DNA of 24,518 bases, taken from positions 1-24,518 of the forward strand of contig JAFDWI010000355.1 in assembly GCA_018268545.1 (NCBI GenBank), read 5' to 3'. The stretch comes from Actinomycetota bacterium (GTDB lineage Bacteria; Actinomycetota; Acidimicrobiia; Acidimicrobiales; Iamiaceae). How positions within the stretch are numbered: the stretch's first letter is position 1; each line of letters opens with the position of its first letter. Position numbers and translations under genes: made by a program. The notes beneath the pieces were generated by a model. That model saw nothing but the letters and a program-made list of their open reading frames with translations, was not told where the DNA came from and made no database searches. Shown here one piece after another: positions 7,188-14,825 of the stretch.

Positions 7188-8984
7188 ATGACCGACTACG
7201 TACCGCCGCTGGCCGACATCGAATTCGCCCTGCACCACGTCGCCGATCTCGACGAACTCGCCGGCTTCGAGCCGTTCGCCCATGCCGACTCCGACAGTGT
7301 CGCGTCGATCCTCGGTGAATTCGGCCGGTTCGTGTCCACCGAGGTCGCGCCGACGAACCACGTCGGCGACGTCGAGGAATCGCGCTTCGCCGACGGTCGC
7401 GTCACCACCCCCGAGGTCTTCAAGCGCGCCTATCGCGGTTTCGTCGACGCCGGTTGGGGAGCGGTCGCGTTCGAGGAGGACTTCGGCGGCGGTGGCTTCC
7501 CGTGGTTGGTCGGGATCGCGATGCAGGAGATGCTGAACAGCGCGAACATGGCGTTCGCGATGGCCCCGCTGCTCACGCAGGGCTCGATCGAGGCCATCCG
7601 GGTCCACGGCGACGAAATGCTGCAGTCGGTGTACCTGCCGCGCCTGGTGAGCGGCGAGTGGACCGGTTCGATGAACCTGACCGAACCCGACGCGGGGTCC
7701 GATGTGGGCAACGTGCGGACGCGAGCGGTCCGTGCCCAAGACGGCACGTACCGGATCACCGGCACCAAGATCTTCATCACCTTCGGCGAACACGATCTGA
7801 CCGAGAACATCGTGCACCTCGTCCTCGCCCGGCTTCCCGAAGCGCCCCCGGGGACCAAGGGGATCTCGTGCTTCATCGTCCCGAAGTTCCTCGTGAACGA
7901 CGACGGCTCGCTCGGTGCGCGCAACGACGTCGAGTGCCTGAGCATCGAACACAAGATGGGGATCAAGGCGTCGCCGACGTGCGTGCTGGACTACGGCACG
8001 TCATCCGATGGTGCGATCGGATGGCTCCTCGGTGACGAGAACTCGGGCATGCGCACGATGTTCACGATGATGAACAACGCCCGGCTCGGCGTCGGCATGG
8101 AAGGTCTCGGCCTCGCCGAACGCGCGTTCCAGCAAGCCGTCACCTACGCGCGCGAACGGCTCCAGGGGCGCGCCGTGGGGGCGGAACCCGGCACCCGGTC
8201 GCCCATCATCGAGCACCCCGACGTCCGGCGCATGCTGCTGTCGATGAAGTGCCAGATCGAGGCGATCCGGGCGCTGTGCTACTTCGACGCCTACCACATC
8301 GACCGATCCCGCTGGCATCCCGATCCCGACGAACGGGCTGCATCCGACGAACTCGTGGCCCTGTTGACGCCGCTGTGCAAGGCGGGGGGGACCGACCTGG
8401 CCGCCGAGGTGACCTCGACGGGCGTCCAGGTCCACGGCGGCATGGGTTTCATCGAGGAAACCGGTGCCGCGCAGCACTACCGCGACGCGAAGATCACCCA
8501 GATCTACGAGGGCACGAACGGGATCCAGGCGATCGATCTCGTCCTGCGGAAGCTCCCCGTCCGGGGAGGCGCCGTCTTCGAGCGGCTGGTCACCGCGGTC
8601 CGTTCCACCGTCGATGCGCTGTCGGCCTCGGGTGACGACGGCGCGGCCATCGCCGCGCGACTGGCCGAGGCCACCGACGCCGTCGAGGCCGACGCCCGGT
8701 GGCTGGCCGAGCAGGCGAGCCGGGACGTGAACGGCGCACTCACCGGCGCCTCACCGTTTCTCGTGATGTGCGTGCGACTCGTGAGCGGGTGGCTCCTCGC
8801 CGTCGAGGCACTCGCCGCGCAGCGCCTGATCGACGCCGGCGAGGGCGACGAGGCGTTCAACACCGCGAAGGTCGCGACGGCGGTGTTCCACGCCGAGAAC
8901 GTGGTCGCGACCGTCCCCGGCCTGTCTCCGGCGGTGCGCACCGGTTCGCAACGGCTCTTCGCCGTAGCGGCCGACGCCTACTGA
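7188..8984 (+). CDS. Acyl-CoA dehydrogenase, long FadE5-like form
   Basis: This 598-residue flavoprotein oxidises acyl-CoA to trans-2-enoyl-CoA, the first step of beta-oxidation. It is longer than the standard 380-400 residues. It has an N-terminal extension beginning MTDYVPPLADIEFAL and an extra C-terminal helical domain after about residue 455, the layout of FadE5-type enzymes. Visible motifs are TEPDAGSDVGNVRT (165-178), the flavin-contact segment VQVHGGMGFIEETGAAQHYRD, and YEGTNGIQ, whose Glu441 is the expected catalytic base. The start is the ATG at 7188, just downstream of TACGAT. An in-frame start at 7113 is unlikely because it precedes the -10 element. The 3' end overlaps the convergent kinase gene by seven bases. 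Confidence 0.92.
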   Translation: MTDYVPPLADIEFALHHVADLDELAGFEPFAHADSDSVASILGEFGRFVSTEVAPTNHVGDVEESRFADGRVTTPEVFKRAYRGFVDAGWGAVAFEEDFGGGGFPWLVGIAMQEMLNSANMAFAMAPLLTQGSIEAIRVHGDEMLQSVYLPRLVSGEWTGSMNLTEPDAGSDVGNVRTRAVRAQDGTYRITGTKIFITFGEHDLTENIVHLVLARLPEAPPGTKGISCFIVPKFLVNDDGSLGARNDVECLSIEHKMGIKASPTCVLDYGTSSDGAIGWLLGDENSGMRTMFTMMNNARLGVGMEGLGLAERAFQQAVTYARERLQGRAVGAEPGTRSPIIEHPDVRRMLLSMKCQIEAIRALCYFDAYHIDRSRWHPDPDERAASDELVALLTPLCKAGGTDLAAEVTSTGVQVHGGMGFIEETGAAQHYRDAKITQIYEGTNGIQAIDLVLRKLPVRGGAVFERLVTAVRSTVDALSASGDDGAAIAARLAEATDAVEADARWLAEQASRDVNGALTGASPFLVMCVRLVSGWLLAVEALAAQRLIDAGEGDEAFNTAKVATAVFHAENVVATVPGLSPAVRTGSQRLFAVAADAY

Positions 8985-9979
8985 ACGGCGCTCACGCCCG
9001 GGGCATCACCGCTGAGCACATCCAGGTACCCCGTGCCTTCGACGGCCCTGCGGAGCCGGTGATAGGGGTGCTCGGGCGCCATCCGCCGGGGTTCGGCCGG
9101 GAGCGGAAAAGCGAGAAGCTCGGCCACGTCCCACGCGAACCCGTAGAGACGGACACGTTCGAACACGTACGGCGCTCCGAACAGATCCGGGTACGCGTCC
9201 GACAACCACCACGGGATCTGCTCGTAGTCGACGGGGCGGGTGCGATCTTCGTAATCGGGTGCGACGTGGAGCTGTGGGTACGCGCAACACCGGAGGAGGA
9301 TGTCGAGGTCGAGATCGGGTGGTCCGGGCCGCGCCCATTCGAAGTCGAGCAGTGCGGTGATCCGTTCGCCGTCCCAGAGGATGTTCTCGAAGGTCAGGTC
9401 ACCGTGGATCAGCGTGTCGGCGTCGAACGGCGTCAGTGCCGGCGCCGTCGCCTCGATGATCGCCCGGACCTGATCGACGAGCCGGTGTTCGACGTGGGGC
9501 ATCCCGGCCAATTCGTCCACGGCGGCCAACAGCGGCCGGACCGCGTCGCGACCGTCGTGGGCCGACGTGAGGAGTTGGGGTGTGTGCAGCAGCGGCGGCA
9601 GTCCGAACGCGGAGGTCGAATGGACCGCCTCGAGTTTCCGCGCCAACTGGGTGATCGCATCCCGGCGTTGATCGACCGTCATCCCCGGCCACCATCGGCC
9701 CAACGGATGACCGGGCACCCGCTGGAGGATCAGATAGTCGGCGCCGACCTCGCCGCCGTACGCGATGATCGGCGGGTAGCCGACCTCGGGGGGCAGCAGA
9801 CGTGCGAGCGCGGCCTCGCGACGCAGGCGATCGTTCGGCTTCGCGTTGATCCGGACGACGACGTCATGGCCGATCCACACTTCGTTGGTGACGCTGTTCG
9901 CCAGCTCGAGCGGCATCGACGCGTCCAACCCCGAAGCGTCCAGCGCGTGACGGGCCCGTGCCTGGGCGAGGAGGCTCAT
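8978..9979 (-). CDS. Aminoglycoside phosphotransferase/choline-kinase-fold protein
   Basis: The 333-residue protein has the APH kinase fold. The N lobe includes VTNEVWIGHDVVVRINAKPND (30-50) with the ATP-site lysine region, and DYLILQRVPG as the hinge. The catalytic loop is IHGDLTFENILWD (191-203), with His192, Asp194 and Asn199. The metal-binding motif is LLDFEWARPGPPDLDLD, with Asp212 (DFE in place of DFG). All catalytic residues are intact. Such proteins phosphorylate small hydroxylated molecules, and many actinobacterial members are not resistance genes; the substrate is unknown. The ATG at 9979 has GGAGG six bases upstream (9990-9986), which selects it over an in-frame upstream ATG. It is convergent with the acyl-CoA dehydrogenase gene and divergent from gpx. 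Confidence 0.87.
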   Translation of the reverse strand: MSLLAQARARHALDASGLDASMPLELANSVTNEVWIGHDVVVRINAKPNDRLRREAALARLLPPEVGYPPIIAYGGEVGADYLILQRVPGHPLGRWWPGMTVDQRRDAITQLARKLEAVHSTSAFGLPPLLHTPQLLTSAHDGRDAVRPLLAAVDELAGMPHVEHRLVDQVRAIIEATAPALTPFDADTLIHGDLTFENILWDGERITALLDFEWARPGPPDLDLDILLRCCAYPQLHVAPDYEDRTRPVDYEQIPWWLSDAYPDLFGAPYVFERVRLYGFAWDVAELLAFPLPAEPRRMAPEHPYHRLRRAVEGTGYLDVLSGDAPGVSAVQ

Positions 9980-10085
9980 CGCGAACCTCCGACGCCGCCG
10001 GATTCTCCCGGAACGACCTCCATGTCGAAACATGTCGGACCGTGACAACCCGTCCTTGACCGCGCGGGCCCGGTTCGGGACAGAT

Positions 10086-10106
10086 TGAACCGAACGGCCC
10101 GGTTCA
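10086..10106. promoter_or_regulatory. Inverted repeat in the kinase-gpx divergent intergenic region
   Basis: TGAACCG, a 7-base loop, then CGGTTCA form a perfect 7-base-pair inverted repeat. The right arm is part of GGCCCGGTTC (10096-10105), which also occurs as a direct copy at 10067-10076. The 241-base gap 9980-10220 must contain both promoters. It also has several CATGTCG copies (10021-10027, 10031-10037, 10118-10124). An operator is plausible but unproven; no other feature was found in the gap. Confidence 0.3.
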
Positions 10107-10220
10107 TACGGCCCATCCATGTCGGAACGGGCGCCGATCCCGGTACGATCCGGTGACATCCGCCACGTCGACGGACGTGGCAGGCCGCGAATCGGCCACG
10201 TCGACCACGAGGAGTTCCCG

Positions 10221-10709
10221 ATGCCCATCTACGACCACCCGGTAACCGCGCTCGACGGTTCCGATGCCGATCTGCACGACTACGAGGGTCGCGCACTCCT
10301 GGTCGTCAACGTCGCCTCGAAATGCGGGCTGACCCCGCAGTACACCGCCCTCGAGCAGCTTCAGCGTGATTACGGCAAACGGGGGTTCACCGTGTTGGGA
10401 TTCCCGTGCAACCAGTTCATGGGCCAGGAGCCCGGCACGTCGGCGGAGATCGCCGAATTCTGCTCGGCGACCTACGGCGTGACGTTTCCCATGTTCGAGA
10501 AGATCGAGGTGAACGGCGAGGGGCGTGACCCGCTGTACGCGGATCTGACCACGCACCCCGACGCGGACGGCTACACCGGCGACATCCGATGGAACTTCGA
10601 GAAGTTCCTGATCGGCGCAGACGGCGAGGTGGTCGGCCGGTTCGCGCCGCAGGTCGAGCCGGACGCTCCCGAACTCGTCGCGGCCATCGAAGCGCTCATC
10701 TCCGGCTGA
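10221..10709 (+). CDS. Glutathione peroxidase family protein (Cys type)
   Basis: The 162-residue protein reduces hydrogen peroxide or lipid hydroperoxides. Bacterial and yeast Cys forms generally use thioredoxin rather than glutathione. The catalytic tetrad is present: Cys35 in NVASKCGLTPQY, Gln65 in FPCNQF, and Trp124 with Asn125 in RWNFEKF. Cys81 (EFCSATYGVTFPMF) aligns with the resolving cysteine of yeast Gpx3, supporting a thioredoxin-dependent two-Cys mechanism. The catalytic codon is an ordinary Cys codon, so this is not a selenoprotein. The ATG at 10221 has GAGGAG seven bases upstream. It is transcribed alone, away from the kinase gene. Confidence 0.94.
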   Translation: MPIYDHPVTALDGSDADLHDYEGRALLVVNVASKCGLTPQYTALEQLQRDYGKRGFTVLGFPCNQFMGQEPGTSAEIAEFCSATYGVTFPMFEKIEVNGEGRDPLYADLTTHPDADGYTGDIRWNFEKFLIGADGEVVGRFAPQVEPDAPELVAAIEALISG

Positions 10710-10723
10710 GCCTGCCGCGCGTC

Positions 10724-10738
10724 CACCGAGCGTCGGTG
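10724..10738 (+). terminator. Possible stem-loop after gpx
   Basis: CACCGA-GCG-TCGGTG forms a six-base-pair stem with a three-base loop, 15 bases after the gpx stop. There is no T-run behind it, so termination is uncertain. Confidence 0.3.
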
Positions 10739-10841
10739 CGGTGCGTCGACAACGGACCGCGGCCCGGATCACGCAGCGAAGTAACGTAGGGGAGCGGGTC
10801 CTCACAACGGCCCCACCGCCTCGACGGGGTCACGTCTGCGA

Positions 10842-10892
10842 GGCGGCCGGCGCACACCGCGCCGGTTGCGGCACCGGATTCCGCCGGCCGCC
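10842..10892 (+). promoter_or_regulatory. Structured 5' leader of the DEAD-box helicase gene
   Basis: GGCGGCCGGCG (10842-10852) and CGCCGGCCGCC (10882-10892) are a perfect 11-base-pair inverted repeat. They enclose a nested hairpin, CCGGT/ACCGG (10862-10866 with 10873-10877). The structure ends ten bases before the GAGGAG ribosome site (10903-10908). A stable structure this close to a helicase start suggests control of translation by folding, for instance by temperature or by the helicase itself. TAACGT at 10782-10787 may be the -10 element, giving a leader of roughly 120 bases. This is prediction from pairing only. Confidence 0.5.
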
Positions 10893-10912
10893 GACCTGAT
10901 CCGAGGAGCGAT

Positions 10913-12094
10913 ATGACCGACTCGACGAACACCGGCGGCGAAACCGTCAAGTCGTTCGCCGACCTCGGCGTTTCACCGCCGTTGTGCGACGCGCTGGCCG
11001 CTGCCGGGATCGACGCGCCGTTCGCCATCCAGGAGTTGACGATCTCGGACGCGATCGACGGTCGCGACATCTGCGGTAAGGCCAAGACCGGTTCGGGCAA
11101 GACCCTGGCCTTCGGCGTGCCAGCGCTCCAACGGCTCGGCGTGCACCGGAAGGGAAACCCGCGGGGACTCATCCTCGTCCCGACCCGAGAACTCGCCCAG
11201 CAGGTCGACGATCAGCTGTCACCGCTGGCCGCGTCGATCGGCGTGCAGACCGCTCCGGTGTACGGCGGCACCGATCTGGACCGCCAGGCCAAGCACCTCG
11301 CCCGGGGTGTCGACCTGGTCATCGCGACACCCGGTCGGCTCATCGACCTCGTCGAACGGAACCTCACCTCGCTGCGCGAGATCGAGATCGTCATCGTCGA
11401 CGAAGCCGATCGCATGGCCGACATGGGCTTTCTGCCACAGGTCGAATGGTTGTTGCGCCACGTCGAGGGGACCACCCAGACGTTGTTGTTCTCGGCCACG
11501 CTCGACGGCGGGGTGTCGACACTGATCGACCGGTACCAGCACGACCCGGTGTACCACGAGGTCGCGTCCGACACGGTGACCGTGGATCGGATGGTCCACC
11601 ACTTCTTCGGTGTGCACCAGATGGACAAGGTCAAGGTCGCCGCCGCGCTCGCCCGCGGGGTCGAACGGACCCTGATCTTCGTGCACACCAAGCGAGGTGC
11701 CGAGCGCCTCGTCACGGAACTGAAGGCCGAAGGCATCGATGTCGGCTCCATCCACGGCAACCTGCGGCAGAACGAGCGGTCCCGATCCTTGACGAGGTTC
11801 GCCGAGGGCGACCAACCCGTGCTCGTGGCCACCAACGTCGCGGCCCGGGGAATCCACATCGACGACATCGACCTCGTCGTGCACTACGACCCACCGGAGA
11901 ACCACAAGTCGTATCTCCACCGATCGGGTCGTACCGCGAGGGCCGGTGAGGCCGGCCTCGTCGTGACCCTCGTGTTGTGGAACGAGGAACTCGAGGTTCG
12001 GCGTCTGCAGAAGCGGATCGGGGTCGACCTTCCGATCGTCGAGGTTTTCTCGAACGACCCTCGCCTCGCCGATCTGGCCGCCTGGACCGATTGA
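10913..12094 (+). CDS. DEAD-box ATP-dependent RNA helicase
   Basis: The 393-residue protein unwinds or remodels RNA with ATP. All core motifs are in order: the Q-motif region with FAIQ (37-40), AKTGSGKT (57-64), PTRELA (90-95), TPGR (139-142), DEAD (163-166), SAT (194-196), a GSIHGNLRQNER segment, TNVAARGIHID and HRSGRTAR (336-343). It is a compact RhlE/DeaD-type protein and lacks the long basic C-terminal tail of CsdA/DeaD, so RNA specificity is unclear. The ATG at 10913 has GAGGAG four bases upstream. It is the first gene of a tightly packed run, and its stop overlaps the presumed start of the methyltransferase gene. Roles in ribosome assembly, mRNA decay or cold adaptation are typical for the family. 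Confidence 0.95.
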   Translation: MTDSTNTGGETVKSFADLGVSPPLCDALAAAGIDAPFAIQELTISDAIDGRDICGKAKTGSGKTLAFGVPALQRLGVHRKGNPRGLILVPTRELAQQVDDQLSPLAASIGVQTAPVYGGTDLDRQAKHLARGVDLVIATPGRLIDLVERNLTSLREIEIVIVDEADRMADMGFLPQVEWLLRHVEGTTQTLLFSATLDGGVSTLIDRYQHDPVYHEVASDTVTVDRMVHHFFGVHQMDKVKVAAALARGVERTLIFVHTKRGAERLVTELKAEGIDVGSIHGNLRQNERSRSLTRFAEGDQPVLVATNVAARGIHIDDIDLVVHYDPPENHKSYLHRSGRTARAGEAGLVVTLVLWNEELEVRRLQKRIGVDLPIVEVFSNDPRLADLAAWTD

Positions 12095-13932
12095 GCGAGC
12101 ACCTTCGGGCGGTGGGCGCGTCGACATCGGCCTCGGGGCCGTCAGCCGAGCTCTTGGGAATTGCTGCCGCTCGTTTCGCATCGTTGGGGTTGCTCGACGA
12201 CGCGCAGGCGTTGTTGGAGGGCTTCGGGTGGGACGGGTCCGTTGCGCCCCGGGATCCCTCCGTCGAGATCGCACGTGTGCATGAGCGCAGCCTCGGAGCT
12301 TCCCATCGGCGTGCAACGGGGGTCCACTACACCCCGGAGCGGGTTGCCTCGACGCTCGCGGGGATCGTCCTGGACGCACCTCTCGGCGCGCCGCGCATCG
12401 GCGACCCTGCGTGTGGAGGCGGCGCCTTCCTGCTCGCGGTCGCCGATCGCCTCCTCGCCGGCGGGTGCCCCGTCGAGGAGATCCTGGCAGACCGGCTCTT
12501 CGGAGCCGACATCGACCCGGTCGCCGTCGCGGTCGCCGACCTGGAGATCGCGTTGTGGGCCGCGGCACGAACCGGCCGGATCCACCGGGTCACATCCGGG
12601 CACCTGGTGGCCGCCGATGCGTTGGCGAGCGGGCCGACCGCCACGTGGTTGGATCGGCCGGGTCGGCTCGACGTCGTGCTCGGCAACCCACCGTTCGGAT
12701 CACAGCTCCGCGGTGGTGCGATCCGGAGCGCGGCGCAACGACGCGCGCTGGCCGAACGGTTCGGGCTCGGCCCGCTCGGCTATGTCGACACCGCGGCGCT
12801 CTTTCTCGTCCGGTCCGTCGAGCTCGTAGGCGTGGGCGGGCGGATCGCGTTGATCGTCCCCGACTCGCTCGCGGCGGCCCGCAGCGCAGCTCCGCTACGG
12901 CGAACGCTCGCCGAACGTGCCGACCTCGTCGATGCGTGGATCGGGGGCGGCGACGTCGGGTTCGAAGCAGCGGTTTCGGTCTGGGCCCCGATCTTCGAAC
13001 GCGTGGCCGAAGGTGGGGCCCGCCCGCGCACGGTCCGGCGGTTCGATGCGGATGGACACGTCACGGACGAGGCCCACCGGCGACCGTCCGATCCGGACTG
13101 GGCGCCGCTCGTGGGTGACGCGCCGGAGTTCTCGGACTTCGCCGAGTTCGCTTCGCCCGGCGCAGACACCCCGACGGTTCACACGGTCGCGACGGTCACC
13201 GCCGGTTTTCGCCGACAGTTCTACGGGCTCGCGCCGTTCGTGACCGATGCGGGTGACGGACCATCCGACGGGTTCGAGCTCGTCACCACCGGGGCGATCG
13301 ACCCGCTGCACCACCGCCGCGACGCGCCGACCAGGTTCGCCGGAAAAACGTTCGTGCGCGCCGTGGTCGACCTCGAGGCGCTCGAAGCCCGAGACGTCGT
13401 GCTGGCCCGATGGGTGCGCGCACTCACCGTCCCCAAGGTGCTCGTCGCGTCACAGGGTCGGGTCATCGAAGCGATCGTGGACGAGGCGGGGTTCCTGGTT
13501 CCGTCGACACCGGTGGTCGCGATCGTCCCCGCGGCAGACACCGATGTCGACATCTGGATGATCGCTGCGATGCTGACGTGTCCGTTCACCTCTTGGCTGC
13601 TCCGCCGCCGTGCTGCAGGAACCGGCCTTTCGCCATCGGGCTGTCGGGTCAGCGCGGACTTCTGTGGCTCGATCCCCCTGCCGTCGGATCGAAGGGCGTG
13701 GCGTGGGGCTGCGGTCGTGGCGCAGCGGGCGGCCCGTGCTGCGGAGACCGGTGACGGGCCGGGTTGGCAAGCGGCTCTCGACGAGGTCGGTGCCCGCATG
13801 ATCGAGGCGTACGGTGGTCCCGGCTCGGCGACTGCATCGGCCGTTCCGATCGCGGGCCGGGAATCCGCTGCGTCGACGTGGTGGCGAGAGCAGCGTCCGC
13901 CGTGGCGCGGTGCGCGACTATTGAGCCCATGA
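12091..13932 (+). CDS. N6-adenine DNA methyltransferase, solitary
   Basis: The 613-residue protein resembles the Eco57I / type I M-subunit (gamma) class of adenine methyltransferases. GVHYTPERVAS (77-87) precedes motif I DPACGGGAFL (105-114, AdoMet binding), followed by GADIDP (138-143). Motif IV is NPPF (199-202, catalytic). A long C-terminal part (about 390-613) with WVRALTVPKVLVASQG probably recognises the DNA sequence. No PD-(D/E)XK nuclease domain was seen, and no restriction or specificity gene is adjacent. The start is uncertain. TTG at 12091 overlaps the helicase stop (TTGA) and gives a full N terminus; GTG at 12112 is the main alternative. The stop overlaps the next ATG by four bases. 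Function in genome methylation or phage defence is inferred. Confidence 0.85.
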   Translation: MSEHLRAVGASTSASGPSAELLGIAAARFASLGLLDDAQALLEGFGWDGSVAPRDPSVEIARVHERSLGASHRRATGVHYTPERVASTLAGIVLDAPLGAPRIGDPACGGGAFLLAVADRLLAGGCPVEEILADRLFGADIDPVAVAVADLEIALWAAARTGRIHRVTSGHLVAADALASGPTATWLDRPGRLDVVLGNPPFGSQLRGGAIRSAAQRRALAERFGLGPLGYVDTAALFLVRSVELVGVGGRIALIVPDSLAAARSAAPLRRTLAERADLVDAWIGGGDVGFEAAVSVWAPIFERVAEGGARPRTVRRFDADGHVTDEAHRRPSDPDWAPLVGDAPEFSDFAEFASPGADTPTVHTVATVTAGFRRQFYGLAPFVTDAGDGPSDGFELVTTGAIDPLHHRRDAPTRFAGKTFVRAVVDLEALEARDVVLARWVRALTVPKVLVASQGRVIEAIVDEAGFLVPSTPVVAIVPAADTDVDIWMIAAMLTCPFTSWLLRRRAAGTGLSPSGCRVSADFCGSIPLPSDRRAWRGAAVVAQRAARAAETGDGPGWQAALDEVGARMIEAYGGPGSATASAVPIAGRESAASTWWREQRPPWRGARLLSP

Positions 13933-14825
13933 ACGAGCGTCGACGCTTCCGTCGAAGTTCACCCGACGCGCCTCAGGGGATCATCCCGGTGTTGACGGTC
14001 GTCGCCGGGCTCGTTGCGGTGGTCGTCGCCACCGGGTTGAGCCTCTCGGGGACGAACGGTCGAACCGCGGTTGCCCGCCACGGTGCGGCGGCGTCGGGGA
14101 AGGGCGCCGCGGTGGCCGGCGGCTCGACAACCGCGGTGCCGACCACGGCACTGATCCGCGGAGCGGGCGTCACGACCTTGTTCGTCACGACGACCACGCC
14201 GATCACGACCACCAGTTCGACGACATCGACGACGATCGCCGGTCCGGAGATCGCGTCGAGCACGCCGTCGATCGTGTTCGCATCGGGCCAGACCACGGCG
14301 ACGTTCACGGTCACCGGAGCGAACCCAGACGGCGTCGACTTCTCGGTGACCGGTGTCCCACCGGGCATGCAGGCGTCGCCCACGCAGGGAACGGTGTCCC
14401 AGTCCCAGTCGGTGACGATCACCGTCCGTATCACCGATCCGACCGTCGCGGCCTCGGGGACGATCGTGCTGGTCGGAAGCGATGGGAGCCGTGTGTCGAT
14501 CCCGGTGATCGTGGGGTCGTCATCGTTCTCGGTCACCTCGGTGACCCTCAACCCGAACCCACCGGTGTGCGGCACACCCGGTCGCCTGACCGCGGTGGTG
14601 ACCGGATCCAACGTCAAGTCGGTCGTTGCATCGGTCGTCACCTCCGCAGGCACCTCGCAGCTCTCGATGAGCCAGACCAGCGGCGGTGCGTGGCGGGTCG
14701 CCCTGCCCGATGCTGCTGCGGGGTCGTTGCTCTCGGGCACGGTGACGGCGACCGACGCGTCCGGAGGCGTGGCCATGGGCAACTTCTCGGCGACGGTCGT
14801 CAGCGGCCCGAACTGTTCGGGATGA
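13929..14825 (+). CDS. Membrane-anchored Thr-rich protein with Ig-like domains, unknown function
   Basis: The 298-residue product has a short basic N terminus and one transmembrane helix (about residues 18-40, IIPVLTVVAGLVAVVVATGL). A Ser/Thr-rich spacer (about 60-105, with runs of Thr) follows. About 190 residues with the alternating beta-strand pattern of Ig-like or bacterial surface domains come next, including a region PSIVFASGQTTATFTVTG and a final TGTVTATD-type strand. It probably exposes these domains outside the cell. Two late cysteines (in PVCGTPG and GPNCSG) may pair. ATG at 13929 overlaps the methyltransferase stop and its own stop overlaps the metX start, both as ATGA. No catalytic motif was recognised. 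Confidence 0.72.
   Translation: MNERRRFRRSSPDAPQGIIPVLTVVAGLVAVVVATGLSLSGTNGRTAVARHGAAASGKGAAVAGGSTTAVPTTALIRGAGVTTLFVTTTTPITTTSSTTSTTIAGPEIASSTPSIVFASGQTTATFTVTGANPDGVDFSVTGVPPGMQASPTQGTVSQSQSVTITVRITDPTVAASGTIVLVGSDGSRVSIPVIVGSSSFSVTSVTLNPNPPVCGTPGRLTAVVTGSNVKSVVASVVTSAGTSQLSMSQTSGGAWRVALPDAAAGSLLSGTVTATDASGGVAMGNFSATVVSGPNCSG

Noticed and set aside
8978..9979. Antibiotic-resistance aminoglycoside phosphotransferase
   Set aside because: The fold and catalytic residues match the superfamily only. Chromosomal context and lack of similarity to a known resistance type do not support a resistance call.
9976..10023. Fifteen-codon open frame overlapping the kinase start by ATGA, as a leader peptide
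   Set aside because: The sequence (Gly/Val-rich) shows no attenuator features, and the frame covers the kinase gene's own ribosome site. Chance is a sufficient explanation.
10221..10709. Selenocysteine-containing glutathione peroxidase
   Set aside because: The catalytic codon is an ordinary Cys codon, with no in-frame TGA.
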